From contig CM060911.1 in assembly GCA_030737875.1 (NCBI GenBank), positions 92,958,599-93,022,598 of the forward strand: 64,000 nucleotides of DNA, read 5' to 3'. The DNA comes from Allium sativum (Eukaryota > Streptophyta > Magnoliopsida > Asparagales > Amaryllidaceae). The notes under the pieces were generated by a model, which was given only the letters and a program-made list of their open reading frames with translations, was not told where the DNA came from and did no database searches. The number at the start of each line of letters is the position of its first letter. The stretch's first letter is position 1. Below, piece after piece: positions 1-11,562 of this stretch. A program made the position numbers and the translations under genes.

Positions 1-896
1 TGTGAAGGCATTGTAGCTTGTACAGGGGGTGCATGAAAGTATGCGTGTGCATGGTTTGTTTTGGGTGGACGTGGTTTAAATGGTGTAAGGGCTGAAACGG
101 TGGATAGGCAGTGCAGTTCCATTGGTTGCAGAAGTCTTTATTTTTTAGGAGTAATTAGGCTTCAGGCTTTCACATAAGAGAATAACAATTAAAATAAAAT
201 AGCAAAGGCAGGTGGGCCGAACCTTTTGCTGAAGCATTATTTGGTGAAGGGTTATCGCTGTTTTGGGTGAAGCAAAACAAAACGTTAGAAGTAAGTAAGG
301 GTGTTGAAGCATGCGGAAATGTTGGGTAACTGTAGGTTACAGGAGTTATTGATTTTGAGGAAATACTATTGGTGAGGCAATCTTTTGGAACACATAAGTG
401 ACGTAAAGTCACTGAGTGGAACGGTGAAAAGCTCGAAGGGGATTTCAAAGGGATTCAAGTTTAATGTGTGTGAAAAGGCGTTGAGGCACCACGTGTTGAA
501 CTGGAACGATGTCGAGGGAGAAAGCGGCAAGTTTTCGCAGTATCGAACGGAAAAAAGGCAACAAAAGAGGAAGGAGGAGCAGCGTCGGTTTGGTCTAGGA
601 GCAACAACGATCGATGGGATCAACTGAACGCAAATCGTTATTCAACGGTTAACGCGCGAATGTGAGTAATTCACTAACTCTGATTTATTTTAAAATATAA
701 TAATTATATTTTAAAATTTATTGAATGTTGTGTGATGGTCGGTTAGGTAGATTACAATTGAAATTTGTTGAAATATATATATCGTTGCATATATACCCAT
801 CATCGGTTGGAAACTGATTCCATCGATTATAACATTCCCTAGTAGGAATCAGTGTAAATTGTTTGACTAACATCTGTGGATGCGGGAAACCGGTTG

Positions 897-918
897 AAGG
901 AATCCAACCGGATTCCTT
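897..918. repeat. Inverted repeat in LTR A
   Basis: Nine-base arms AAGGAATCC and GGATTCCTT flank a 4-base loop. The same position in LTRs B and D has a related palindrome with different outer bases (see 39973-40000 and 61502-61523). Confidence 0.7.
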
Positions 919-1507
919 AGTATTTATATGTACTGTTTGTTTTGTGTATGCACTGTTGAACCATTTTGAATGAAAATTCAACGTTCGTTTAATTTAATGG
1001 ATAGATGATATCGATAAGAAAATGACATCAGTCGACCATAAACTCATTTTTGTTAAGGAGTTGATTGGCCGTCAGGCAAATCAACGAAGTTAATTATAAA
1101 AATTATATTTTTATAATTAAAGTGAAGTTTTAAACCGTGATAGAAGTTCTATTAAAAACTGGTATTTAATAGTTCATTTCTATAAAATAAATATAAACGA
1201 TTATTTGATATTTAAATAAGTTATAAATAGAACTGTGAAATGAAGTTAAAGTGAAGAGTTAATGTTTAATATAGATAGTCAAACAACCGAGTTTCAAAGT
1301 AAGGATATGGTATTATAAAATCATAATTAAACAAGAAAACACGGTCTGATAGATATTATAAGTAATAAGGGATTAGAGTACAGACTTATACCTGTTCTAA
1401 GGTAAGAACGTTGTCGATCAAGGTCTGAGAGATAAATAAAATACCCCAACCTGAACGACTCACTATTATCGAGGAATGATATCAGTTTGTAACCGGAAGA
1501 AATGTAA

Positions 1508-1695
1508 AGATTAGTATAAAGTGGAATATAGCAGCATATTGCAAGTCTTTGAACTATAACAATAAAATAAACGCTGTTGACCAGGCTTAAGCGTGACTGT
1601 TATGTCGAGATTAGTTATAAAGGGAATATTACAGCGTATGACAAGTTTTGAACTGTAACGATAAATTAACGCTGTTGACCAAGCTTAAACGCGAT
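1508..1695 (+). repeat. Two-copy direct repeat of about 100 bp inside LTR A
   Basis: Copies begin at 1508 and 1608, each starting AGATTAGT and containing ACGCTGTTGACCA near its end. They differ by scattered substitutions and small indels. Other LTRs in the window carry larger tandem arrays in the middle of the LTR. Confidence 0.75.
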
Positions 1696-3944
1696 TTCTA
1701 TATATAGCACTATTTCCTAAGGAATGAAAACAGTTTAGTTTAAAATCCACTTATTCAAAAGTAATAAGTAACGATGGTTGTCCAAAGAAAATATAAGCAT
1801 AAGTTTAGAAAGGGAAATTGGAGGATCGTATTAGAAAACGATGGCAGCATTTCAATGTTCGAAATGTAATTAGAATTAAACCATTAGGAATTGGAACTAT
1901 AATTCAACGTAGTCGAATGTACTAAAATAAATTATTTTAGGAATTATAAACTGATAGGATCGTTAATACTTAGCTTAAACCAATAAATTTTAATATGGTA
2001 TGTAATCAGTATTTAGTTAAAAACTTGATATTGATAAGAAGTTGTCTTAGAGAACAGAGTTTATAAAGTGGATTGGGAATATAAAGTATGAAAGAGATTT
2101 TGGTAAACGAAATAATAGTATTGATTTTCTGAATAAAGAGTTATCTGATAAAGATATTCAGATTTCTATAATATTATGATATTCACCTTTTAAAGTGAAT
2201 AGTGTTTTAAAAATGAACGTCGGACATGTTAAAATGTTCATAATGATATTGGAATATTTTTCCAATGTAGATAGTGTATATTATCCAAGTGTAGAAAATA
2301 AAGAACGTGAAAAGAATGGAAATGTTTCAAACGTTAATAACGTATACATCTGAAATATAGGAGAATAAGAGTTGATAATAACTGGGAATGTTTTCAAAGA
2401 GTGTAAAAAGGGTAAAACAGGATTAGAGAAATATCCGGTAAGATATGGGAATTCAAATAATAAAAACGAATGTTAAATAAAAAGTGTCGTGGTTATTTGC
2501 GTTTGTTGTTCATTTGAATGAATGTTTGTTTTTTACTTTGATAGTTAAATAACAGACTATCGAAGTGTTTTGACCATCGCTGTCAATATGGAGAGACTGG
2601 TTGGATTTATTATCTGAAAACCCCTCTGTATTGGTTAAGCGCTGCGAATTATATTATGCTAAAGAAAAGTGAAGACGGAGTGAAATGCAAGGGTCGTCCT
2701 GTTTCCAGAATGGTGTTTTCTGTTTGTCCAGTCCCCGGACAACATGTATGGACGAGTGTCTGATACAGTATACCTAACAAATCATGTACAATTGATCTTT
2801 TAAAGGTATTACATTTGGTGGTCGAGGAATTCGTTCCTCTTAGCTTTTTTATACCCGTGATATTTTTGGAAATCGATTAGTGAATTGACGGGTTTGACGA
2901 TGTGGCATTCAAAGTGAATGGTGATCAGATGTTCTGAAGATAGACGTAGCCTCTAGCCTCACAACCAGGAAGTAACAAAAGTTGGGCTAGGCAGCATGGC
3001 TAGTTGGGTCATACCCAAGCTGGGTGTATTGTCACCGATCTAGAAATAATTCATATTTGTTCTTCTTTTTCGATTATGTATCTTCGGATGACAGTTGGAT
3101 GGACAACTACCATGGGTGGCAATATATTCGCGACACTCAAGCAAAATGATTCAACGGCCATGTGTGGCCGGGTTGCAAGACGTTCTTGTTGAACCCTGAG
3201 TGTATCCCCTCTAGAGTACACTGATCAGAAGGTGCTCCAATACCTTGTCTGTTGGAATCCAATCTCCAATAAGCGCCCTGCGGTTTATGATTTTATACTA
3301 TATATGTGGAGCGTGAGATGCAAGCGTTTTGCTACTTGGTTATTTATATGATTAGACATTATCATAATATCACTGAATTTTGATATCAAAATATTTGGGT
3401 TATAGTAAGGTAAAAACCGTCCATGTTTATGTGTGGGTTGGTTTTACTATTATGCTTTTGTTTCAAAGGATTTTCAAAGTTAAACGATATGTTTGGAATT
3501 TACTCACACCAGTCCCATGACTGACCCAGAGTTTATTTTGTTTGTTTTCCCTAAACTCTTGTGTGCCCAAATTTGTATGGGCAGTCAAGTGTTTCAGGCT
3601 TTGCAGATTCACTTGGAGGAGCTCAAAGCAGAAGGCTTCACCATTAGTTATGTAGAGATTATTTCCGCTGTGATGTAAATGAGTTATACTCTGATATGAT
3701 ATGTAAGTACAAATTCAGATTTTGTATTTCAATGTTATGTTATAATACAATTTATTCGTTCTGCTGTGAGTTTCGTGTTTACTATGACTCTAATGTTCTT
3801 CTTCTTCTTCTATTCTATTATTTCTATCTTTTCTATCTCATCCTCGTATTTCTTTCTATTAATGATCTGAATTTTCGTGCACTTTGAGTTGAATGTGTAG
3901 GATATTAGTCAGCTCAAATTGGTACAGATTTTCTGGCGATTACA

Positions 3945-4379
3945 ATATGATTAACCACTAATTCGTCCATAGCCATCAGAAACCGTTGTGTTTTTTTTAA
4001 CCCAGTAGTCGTCGGATGCCATCGGAAATAATTCATTTTTTTTTTGTATTTCTGTTGCTGCTTAGCCTTCCAGCGCACATTCATCTCAAATCAGGTAGTA
4101 TACCATCAGTCTATAACCCAATAATCACAAATTCATGCAAAACACAACATATCTACCAAAAAACATAAAAAACAAAAAAAACAACATAAAATACATACCA
4201 AATACATAAGTTACCATCACATTAACAAAAGCCCCACCAAGTATACAAAATCAACCATACCAAAACATGCCTAGCGTCATAATACATGCAAACCAAAGTC
4301 ATACCCATACCATAATCATATCAATACATTCATGTATGTTCATATGCTCCGCACAACTAAAAACGTACCTATCTAACCA
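3945..4379. other. Left subterminal region of CACTA element 1
   Basis: No gene is visible here. Two 19-base units, 3964-3982 and 4010-4028 (the second reads CGTCGGATGCCATCGGAAA), resemble motifs near the right end of the element at 19944-19999, such as CCGTCGGAAGCCATCGC on the minus strand. Subterminal arrays of this kind bind the TNPA-type protein in CACTA elements. CACTA at 3956-3960 is a possible left terminus. However, the next bases do not match the right terminus CACTACAAGAAA, and the adjacent trinucleotides differ (AAC left, GTA right). The true left end may therefore be damaged, or may lie beyond LTR A. Confidence 0.5.
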
Positions 4380-5721
4380 TCACTGATTGTCATCTTCATC
4401 GTTATCTTCAACGGATCCGACTGATGAGGGGAAGCACCCATATGTTTGCGCAAACTCCGCTAAGCGCCGATCTAGAAGCTGAGTCGTCTCAATGGCTTGA
4501 CGACAATTTTCCTCCTCAAGTTGTGCCACCCTAGCTTTATGCTCCTCGATCTCTGTGGTGTCAGCTCTACTCTTTTTACCCCGTGCCTGCTTACTGGTGG
4601 ACTGTAACAATCATTTAAAATAATTTTAATCATGTACTATGATGGTTTGATGATTAACATATAATGGTTTAACTAGAATAAAAATAGAATACTCATATTT
4701 GATCTAATTATTAAATACCAAGTGAAAATTAAACTAAGGTAAAACCAAATGAACCCCAAAAAATCTATAAAAAAATTAGCATCAACCATTACATTTTGAC
4801 AAGTATATAAAATGTAGTTATATTAATGTGAAGAGGAGAATGGCGTTTGATTGAACATTGCACTGAAAATTAAACTGAAAATTAAATTAAGGTAAAAAGC
4901 CTTTACCACTTGATTTCCAAATCCATAATGTCTATTCCGCGTCATCGGATCCATCACTGACTGGAAGATGATGTCCTTCTCGTCGGTAGTGAGCTGCTTC
5001 TGTCCAGTCTCAGCTAGACGCTACTGACGTTGCTCCATAAACTTCTCCTGCGTGCAAGACCAATAAGAATGTATCTAAAATTAATATCGTGATATATTAT
5101 ATTACTATAATTTAACAATTACTACAAATACTTCTACATATAATGAAATCTTACGTGACTCTTCCTACACTTGTCGTCATGCCATGTGTATATGGTGTTC
5201 CCTTCTGAATTGAGACTCTCGATGGCATGCGTACGGGTGAACACATCCATATATGAGACTGGACCCTATCCCTCATCCTCCTGAATTTGATTATTACACG
5301 CAATTATTACATTTTAAAAATTATATAGTTTATTAATTTTTATAGAAGTCGCATTTAATTTTTTTTACCAATTTCTGTCGATACTGCTGAAAGGACTTCG
5401 ATCCTCCTCGATGTGTGACTGGATTTTTATTCCGATTTGCACTGTTTCTTTCTGACTCCGTCTGTTCATTCTAAATTTGATACATTACGTACTTATTGAG
5501 TAAATATTTTTTTATATTTTAAGAAAAATTAGTACACTAATCTTCGCTTCATCACTGTCCCAATACTTTAGAAATCCTTCCCAAACGGCTACTCCCATCC
5601 ATGGAGGTTTTTTCATGCTTCTCTTCATTGTTGATATACCATCTTTATAACATTTTCTCATTTTCTGCACCCAGTACGTCCGAGCCAGCTGTAAATCATC
5701 CGTCTCGAAATCCACCTCATC

Positions 5722-6866
5722 CTGTATCACGTTAAAGAAACATTACTATTAAATATGTAAGAATTGGACTGGAATAAAACACACACAGGTAAGGACATAG
5801 TCATTTGACATGCCGGTCTGACCTAAGTAGCGTTTGTAGCAGATTATTCGATTGCATAATAGCTCATGCAGTCTACCAACTTATGTGGTGCAATATATGC
5901 AACTTCTATTAAACAAATGAAAACAGTAAATTAATACTGAAAATGATTGGAACCAGATGAGAATTTTCTATTTAAAAATGCACATCAATCATTAAATAAT
6001 ATGTTTGATGCAGTTGATTTTATTCAATACTGAAAATGATTGGAACCAATCTATTAGAAACCTTGATGGGTATTTTTCCAGTTGAACAAGGTTGTGTTTA
6101 AGGATAAGAAATATGAAGGCAGCCAACTATTTTGCAATTTTACTACTTCAAAAACCATGCTACTCCAAAATTTGATAGTTTAACATGATGTACGTTGACA
6201 CAATAAAGAAAGAAAAATACGTTTACAGCATTCATTCAACACCTCCCCAGCTCGACACCCCAAATGTACTATGATATTTTTAATGGGTTTGTCAATGAGC
6301 TGCTTATCAATCAGAGTGCCACTACTCCACGATAGGCATTCAATGTTAGTTCATCGTCTTTAGCATTACAAGGGTAATCCTCTCCGCTTCGAGAGATGAC
6401 TATCTGAATTTGGACATGTTTTAAAAAAAACCATTGGGTGTTATATAAGAATATTACCACCTCTCGACGACTCTTTTGACTTGGAGGTTGCAGTCAAATT
6501 GTGCATGAGTGTAGAAACAATCAATTGGCTCACTCTATGTTAAACAAAGTAAATAAACTTAGAAGCATATTGAATTATTTTGTCCAACAATTTGGATCAA
6601 AGCAGATGTGATGTATCATGTTTTTTAATGTAATTTTTTAATGAAATGTAACTTTTCTATTTGCAATGTACAATTTTATATTGTATACCAGAATAAAAGT
6701 AGAAATGCATATAAACAATCACTCCCGTTCAGATGCCATTTTCACAGCACAAAAATCCATTCCCGCTTCATTGAATATTTGGATTTTATTTTCAGCTATC
6801 CAAACGGACCCTTATATTTCCATTTTTGATAATACAATTGAATTTATTGTATCAGCCTTCTTGTTA
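5722..6866. other. Intron 2 of the TNPA-like gene, distal part
   Basis: AT-rich DNA with no gene I can support. Together with 12134-13809 it would form a 2.8-kb intron before the copia insertion. Minus-strand fragments around 5800-5880 and 6250-6420 look weakly protein-like but have stops and no family I recognise. Confidence 0.5.
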
Positions 6867-6871
6867 TTATA
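6867..6871 (+). repeat. Left target-site duplication of copia element (TTATA)
   Basis: TTATA lies directly before the 5' LTR and is repeated exactly at 12129-12133 after the 3' LTR. A perfect 5-bp duplication is expected of a copia integrase. Confidence 0.9.
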
Positions 6872-7436
6872 TATTGAAATTAATGATTCAAATATTAGTG
6901 GAGAAGGAAAGAAATTGATTGATTGTCAATCAATTAATTGGCTTGTTTATGGAAAGGGATAAGAGGAAGATTTTTTTTTGGAAGAAAAATAATTAATAGT
7001 CCAATCAATCAATTGATGAAGAAAGGGAAAGAGATTGAGACCATAATTATGCCATCCATTTATGCTCCAATCAAATCAAGGAAGATATTTATTTTTCTTC
7101 ATGTCCTAGAAACTTCTATTCTTTATCTCCAAGAAATCCCTATATAATTAGGGGTCATGTTATTGTATGAAAAAAAAAGAGTAATCCACCATTAGTCTTC
7201 TCTCTATTGTAATCTGTTGTACTCATTTCTTCACTGAGAAATAAAGGTTGTTGGGTCTCCGTGGACGTAGGCAAAACCGAACCACGTTAAAAATTGGTGT
7301 GCTCTTTCCTCTATTTTTGTTCTCTCTATAAATTTGTGCCACTTTTTTTTATTTTTGGCGTTGTTGAAATTGTTGACAGACTAGATCATTGGGTTAATTC
7401 GTATTCCGCTGCCCAAATCTCTGATTTTGCACTACA
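6872..7436 (+). repeat. Copia 5' LTR
   Basis: 565 bp, matching 11563-12128. It begins TATTGAAATT where the 3' copy has TGTTGAAATT, so the first G has mutated. It ends ...GCACTACA. Substitutions between copies are at the second base, AATAGT/AATAGG, CAAAAC/CAAAGC and ACTTTTT/ACTTGTT. T-run and A-run lengths also differ. Confidence 0.93.
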
Positions 7437-7439
7437 GAT

Positions 7440-7451
7440 TGGTATCAGAGC
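7440..7451 (+). promoter_or_regulatory. Primer-binding site for initiator tRNA-Met
   Basis: TGGTATCAGAGC is complementary to the 3' end of plant initiator tRNA-Met and starts 3 bases after the 5' LTR. This is the usual site of minus-strand DNA priming in plant copia elements. Confidence 0.93.
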
Positions 7452-7481
7452 CAGTCGTCCTGTTTAAAGACTTTTTCAACC

Positions 7482-10442
7482 ATGTCAAATTCCGCAAAGA
7501 ATAACGGTGGTAGAAGCGCTACAAATTATGGAGTTGCTAGATTTGATGGAAAAGGGGATTTTGGCACATGGAAGATGAAGATGGAAGCGGTGTTGAAGAA
7601 AGAGAGGACATTTAAAGTTGTCTCAGATCCAGAGAAATTGAAGAAATTACCACCTGAAGAGTTAGAAGAATTGGAAGAGGATGCTCTTACTACCATCCAA
7701 CTTAGCCTTTCTGACGAAGTACTTAGAGAGTTTTCTCATGTGAAAACTGCTAAGGAATTGTGGGATGCTCTTCAGAGAAAGTTCTACGACAAGTCTCTCA
7801 CCAACCGCATCATCTTACAGCAACAACTTTATTCTTTCAAAATGAGGCCTGGAACAGATGTATTTGCTCATATAGATGCCCTCAATACACTTTTCATGAA
7901 TCTTCGAGCAGCTGATGTAAAGATTGAGGATGAGGCGCAAGCTGTTATTCTTTTATGTTCTTTGCCTGCAGAGTATAACACTTTTGTTAACTCTATGATC
8001 TATGGGCGTTCGTCTATTTGCTTGGAGGATGTGAAGACAAATTTGCATAATGAGATGTTGAGAGGAAAGTTGGCAAGCATGAACATGGAGAATGATTCTG
8101 AAAGCCTTGTTGCACAGAGAGGAAGAAGTCAAAGTAGACCCAAATATGGTGGAGACAGAGCTAAGTCCAGATCTCAGTCAAGAGGAGCTCGGAAGGGAGT
8201 TTGTCATTATTGCAGAAAACCTGGACATTATATTGCAAATTGCCCCAAGTTGGAGAATAAAAACAAAGCTGTTCCCCAGAAGGCTTCAGCATCTACGGCG
8301 GAGACATCAGATTCAGATAATGATCCTGGCATTTTTACAGCCTCTGCCTCTCCTATGAAGAGCACTATGTGGATTATTGACTCGGGTGCATCCTATCACA
8401 TGACACCGGATAGGCACGTTTTTTCCACTTATCGTCAGTTTGATGGAGGAGAGGTTCTCATGGGAAATAATGCTGCTTGTCGCATGATTGGTATTGGAAC
8501 AGTAAAAATCAGGATGTTTGATGGTGTTGTTCGCACTTTATGTGATGTCAGGCATGTGCCTGATTTAAGGCGTAGTTTGATCTCCATTGGAGCATTGTGC
8601 AATTTTGGCTTAAAGTGTGTAATAGAAAAAGATTCATTAAAAATTACAAATGGCTCATTGATAGTGATGAAAGGGGTAAAAGCTGGAAATCTGTATTTGC
8701 TGAAGGGTACAACTGCTGTTGGGGAGTCTGCTTCAGTTATTGATTCAGTTGATTCCGATTCTACCAGATTGTGGCATTTTCGTATGGGCCACATTGGAGA
8801 GCGCAGTTTAGAAGTATTGAGAAAGCGAGGCTTGATTGACGGTGTTCATCATTCAAAACTTGACTTTTGTGAAGGATGTGTACTTGGAAAGCAGACGAAG
8901 GTTTCTTTTGGCATTGCAGAGCATAAGTCTAAAGATGTTTTAGAGTATGTTCATACTGATGTTTGGGGCCCCGCACCATGCCTATCTTATGGAGGAGCCA
9001 GGTATTTCGTTTCATTTGTTGATGATTTTTCTAGAAAAGTATGGGTTTACTTTATGAAGTCCAAAGATGAAACCTTTGATAGGTTTCAAAGTTGGAAATC
9101 TCTTGTTGAGAAGCAGTCTGGAAAGAAAGTGAAGGTTCTTCGTTCAGATAATGGTGGTGAATTCACTTCTCAAAAATTCATCAAATTTTGTGAGTCCGAG
9201 GGAATCAAAAGACACTACACCACACCAGGAGACCCTCAGTCAAATGGGGTTGCAGAGAGAATGAATCGGACTTTGTTGGAAAGAACTCGTTGCTTACGGC
9301 TGACTGCAGGATTAAATAAGAGATTTTGGGCAGAAGCATTATCTACGGCGGTTTTCCTTATCAACCGCACACCTTCTACCGCCATAGATATGAAGATTCC
9401 TGAAGAAGTATGGAAGGGAGGGCCTGTATCATATTCCTTTCTCAGAGTGTTTGGTTGTCCAGCTTATGTGCATGAGAGCAAAGGGAAGTTGGATCCAAGA
9501 TCGCGCAAGTGTATTTTTCTTGGTTATAAGAAAGGAATTAAGGGTTATAGGATGTGGTGTCCTACTACCCAGAAGATTGTTACTAGAAGGCATGTTACAT
9601 TTGATGAGAAGGCTATGTTGAAGGTGGAGCCTTCTTCTTCAGTTAATGATGATGTTGAGAGGACAAATTCAGAATACCAAACACAAGGCAGATCATCAGA
9701 CTTCCATACAAGTAAAAATGGTGATTCAGATGACACCGTGGTTGATAGGGAAGAGATAGAAGATCAATCTCAAGGTGGAGCTCAAATTCAAACTCGACCA
9801 ACGAGAGAGAAGAAAAGACCTACATGGCTTGATGATTTTGTGGGATTAAGCATTGAAGATATTGACTTTGATGACATGGCAGCTTATGCATTAAGCATAT
9901 TTCATGATGAACCAAGAGACTACAAAGATGCCATTAGTTCAGTTGATAGCTCCAGTTGGCTAGTAGCAATGGAGGAGGAGATTGAGTCTTTGCACAAAAA
10001 TCACACTTGGGATTTAGTGCCACTTCCTTCCGGCAAGAGAGCAATTGGATGTAAATGGATCTATAAGGTGAAAGATGGCGACAATGGTGACTTGAGGTAC
10101 AAAGCAAGATTAGTGGCGAAGGGTTATGTTCAGAAGAAAGATGTGGAGTTTCATGATATTTTTTCTCCAGTCGTTAGACATACTTCCATTCGCATTCTTT
10201 TGGCATTGGTTGCTCACTTTGACATGGAGTTGGAACAACTAGATGTCAAGACAGCATTCTTGCATGGTGATCTTGAGGAGGACATTTATCTACAGCAGCC
10301 AGAAGGGTTCATTGATAGCAGCAGGCCAGGTCATGTTTGTAAACTCAACAAATCTCTTTATGGCTTAAAACAGTCTCCTAGACAGTGGTATAAGAAATTT
10401 GATAAGTTTATGATCTCACATGGTTACTCTAGAAGCTTTTAG
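7482..10442 (+). CDS. Copia Gag-protease-integrase-RT polyprotein, N-terminal 986 residues
   Basis: The frame starts at ATG 7482, 30 bp after the primer site. Residues about 20-200 form a copia Gag (UBN2-type) region. A CCHC zinc knuckle, CHYCRKPGHYIANC, occupies residues 241-254. The aspartic protease active site DSGAS starts at D300. The Gag-pre-integrase zinc region has WHFRMGH and CEGC. The integrase catalytic triad is visible as D493 (HTDVWGP), D556 (RSDNGGEF) and E592 (VAERMNR), a D-D-35-E spacing. Reverse transcriptase begins near residue 825 (SSWLVAMEEEIESL) and includes KARLVAKGYVQ and LDVKTAFLHGDL. The frame ends at TAG 10440-10442, before the YVDD motif. The product would lack the polymerase active site and RNase H. 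The stop is a single lesion, and the same frame stays open beyond it. Confidence 0.93.
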   Translation: MSNSAKNNGGRSATNYGVARFDGKGDFGTWKMKMEAVLKKERTFKVVSDPEKLKKLPPEELEELEEDALTTIQLSLSDEVLREFSHVKTAKELWDALQRKFYDKSLTNRIILQQQLYSFKMRPGTDVFAHIDALNTLFMNLRAADVKIEDEAQAVILLCSLPAEYNTFVNSMIYGRSSICLEDVKTNLHNEMLRGKLASMNMENDSESLVAQRGRSQSRPKYGGDRAKSRSQSRGARKGVCHYCRKPGHYIANCPKLENKNKAVPQKASASTAETSDSDNDPGIFTASASPMKSTMWIIDSGASYHMTPDRHVFSTYRQFDGGEVLMGNNAACRMIGIGTVKIRMFDGVVRTLCDVRHVPDLRRSLISIGALCNFGLKCVIEKDSLKITNGSLIVMKGVKAGNLYLLKGTTAVGESASVIDSVDSDSTRLWHFRMGHIGERSLEVLRKRGLIDGVHHSKLDFCEGCVLGKQTKVSFGIAEHKSKDVLEYVHTDVWGPAPCLSYGGARYFVSFVDDFSRKVWVYFMKSKDETFDRFQSWKSLVEKQSGKKVKVLRSDNGGEFTSQKFIKFCESEGIKRHYTTPGDPQSNGVAERMNRTLLERTRCLRLTAGLNKRFWAEALSTAVFLINRTPSTAIDMKIPEEVWKGGPVSYSFLRVFGCPAYVHESKGKLDPRSRKCIFLGYKKGIKGYRMWCPTTQKIVTRRHVTFDEKAMLKVEPSSSVNDDVERTNSEYQTQGRSSDFHTSKNGDSDDTVVDREEIEDQSQGGAQIQTRPTREKKRPTWLDDFVGLSIEDIDFDDMAAYALSIFHDEPRDYKDAISSVDSSSWLVAMEEEIESLHKNHTWDLVPLPSGKRAIGCKWIYKVKDGDNGDLRYKARLVAKGYVQKKDVEFHDIFSPVVRHTSIRILLALVAHFDMELEQLDVKTAFLHGDLEEDIYLQQPEGFIDSSRPGHVCKLNKSLYGLKQSPRQWYKKFDKFMISHGYSRSF

Positions 10443-11471
10443 GACCAATGTGTCTATTTTAAAAATTGTAATGATGATATCATCTATTTGTTACTTTATG
10501 TTGATGATATGTTGATAGCTTCTAAGAGTATGTCAAAAATTTCGGAGTTGAAAATGGAGCTCAGTAAGGAATTTGAGATGAAAGATTTGGGAAATGCACA
10601 AAGAATTTTGGGGATGAATATTCAGAGGGATAGAAAGCAAAGAGTTTTGAGGCTCACTCAAACTCAATACATCGAGAAAGTCCTATCTCGATCCGGTATG
10701 GAGAATGCTAAACCGGTGGCTACTCCATTAGGCTCTCAATTCAAGCTATCCAAAGATATGTGTCCCACATCGGATGAAGACAAAAGGGATATGTGTAATA
10801 TTCCTTATTCTAGTGCGGTTGGAAGCCTTATGTATGCTATGGTATGCACAAGGCCTGATTTAGCTCATGCAGTTGGTGTTGTCAGTCGATATATGTCTAA
10901 CCCAGGTAAAGAGCATTGGCAAGCAGTGAAGTGGATACTCAGATATCTTCGTGGCACTTCTTCAGTTGGCTTGTTATATGGTGGAGTAGATGGAGACATC
11001 TCTCTTAGAGGATACTGTGATTCAGATTATGCTGGGGATAGAGATGGACGGAAGTCGGTGTCGGGCTATGTTTTTACACTTGGCATAGGCCCGATTTCGT
11101 GGAGATCAAAGTTGCAGTCAATCGTAGCTTTGTCGACTACCGAAGCAGAGTTAATGTCGATTGTGGAAGCAACAAAGGAAGGATTGTACTTACTTCAGTT
11201 GTTGGATGATCTTTCAATGGAGCAGCGGACAGTGGAGCTATTTTCAGATAGTCAGAGTGCGATTCATCTTGCTGAGAATCAGGCTTATAGTTCACGGACG
11301 AAGCACATTGATGTTAGAGGCTTCTTTCTTATGCTTGAGGAAGAACGAAGCAAGATCAAATTATTGAAGGTGGGTACTTCAGATAATCCTTCAGATATGA
11401 TGACCAAGTCACTTCCAAAGGACAAGTTTGAGCATTGCTCAAACTTGATCAGTTTGCTTCCTGTTACTTGA
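10443..11471 (+). pseudogene. Copia polyprotein C-terminal part: RT active site and RNase H, cut off by an in-frame stop
   Basis: This continues the gag-pol frame without a frameshift after the TAG at 10440-10442. The RT catalytic motif YVDD lies at 10497-10508. It is followed by the copia RT thumb region, with GTSSVGLLYGG as a late landmark. RNase H begins with GYCDSDYAGD, whose acidic residues are encoded at 11019-11027. It continues with LSTTEAEL, LFSDSQSAIHL and a final TKHIDVR block. Translation would end at TGA 11469-11471. A separate start is unlikely to be used, because copia elements make a single polyprotein and the only nearby start is TTG at 10488. Total frame length is 1330 codons including both stops. 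Confidence 0.9.
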
Positions 11472-11551
11472 GCGCCATGGGGCGCTGGGCCCAACAACTT
11501 CTATGTTGATTGTTGAAGATGAGTTAATGAAGAAAGATTGCCATATTTGAA

Positions 11552-11562
11552 TCAAGGTGGAG
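11552..11562 (+). promoter_or_regulatory. Copia polypurine tract
   Basis: AAGGTGGAG directly precedes the 3' LTR, the expected place for plus-strand DNA priming. Confidence 0.85.

Larger units (their letters stand above)
1..3944 (+). mobile_element. Partial long LTR of a retrotransposon (element A), 3' portion
   Basis: This stretch aligns in the opposite orientation with LTR D (58784-63819). Shared landmarks are a palindromic block at 897-918, the segment around 2690-2770, and the block at 3505-3537 that contains CCAGTCCCATGACTGACCC. The homology ends at 3944 in ...GATTACA, a typical CA terminus. No tRNA-Met primer site follows, so this is the end of a 3' LTR or a solo LTR rather than a 5' LTR. 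The candidate target duplication is ATATG (3945-3949), but its partner would lie left of the window. The LTR start (about 1.1 kb by comparison with D) is also outside. Short open frames inside, such as 385-627, have no recognisable domains. Confidence 0.75.

Noticed and set aside
8092..8358. Second open frame within the copia gag region
   Set aside because: Out-of-frame shadow of the Gag zinc-knuckle and linker region.
10488..11471. Downstream copia frame as an independent gene
   Set aside because: It is the same reading frame as gag-pol, separated only by one TAG. Its apparent start is TTG within RT.
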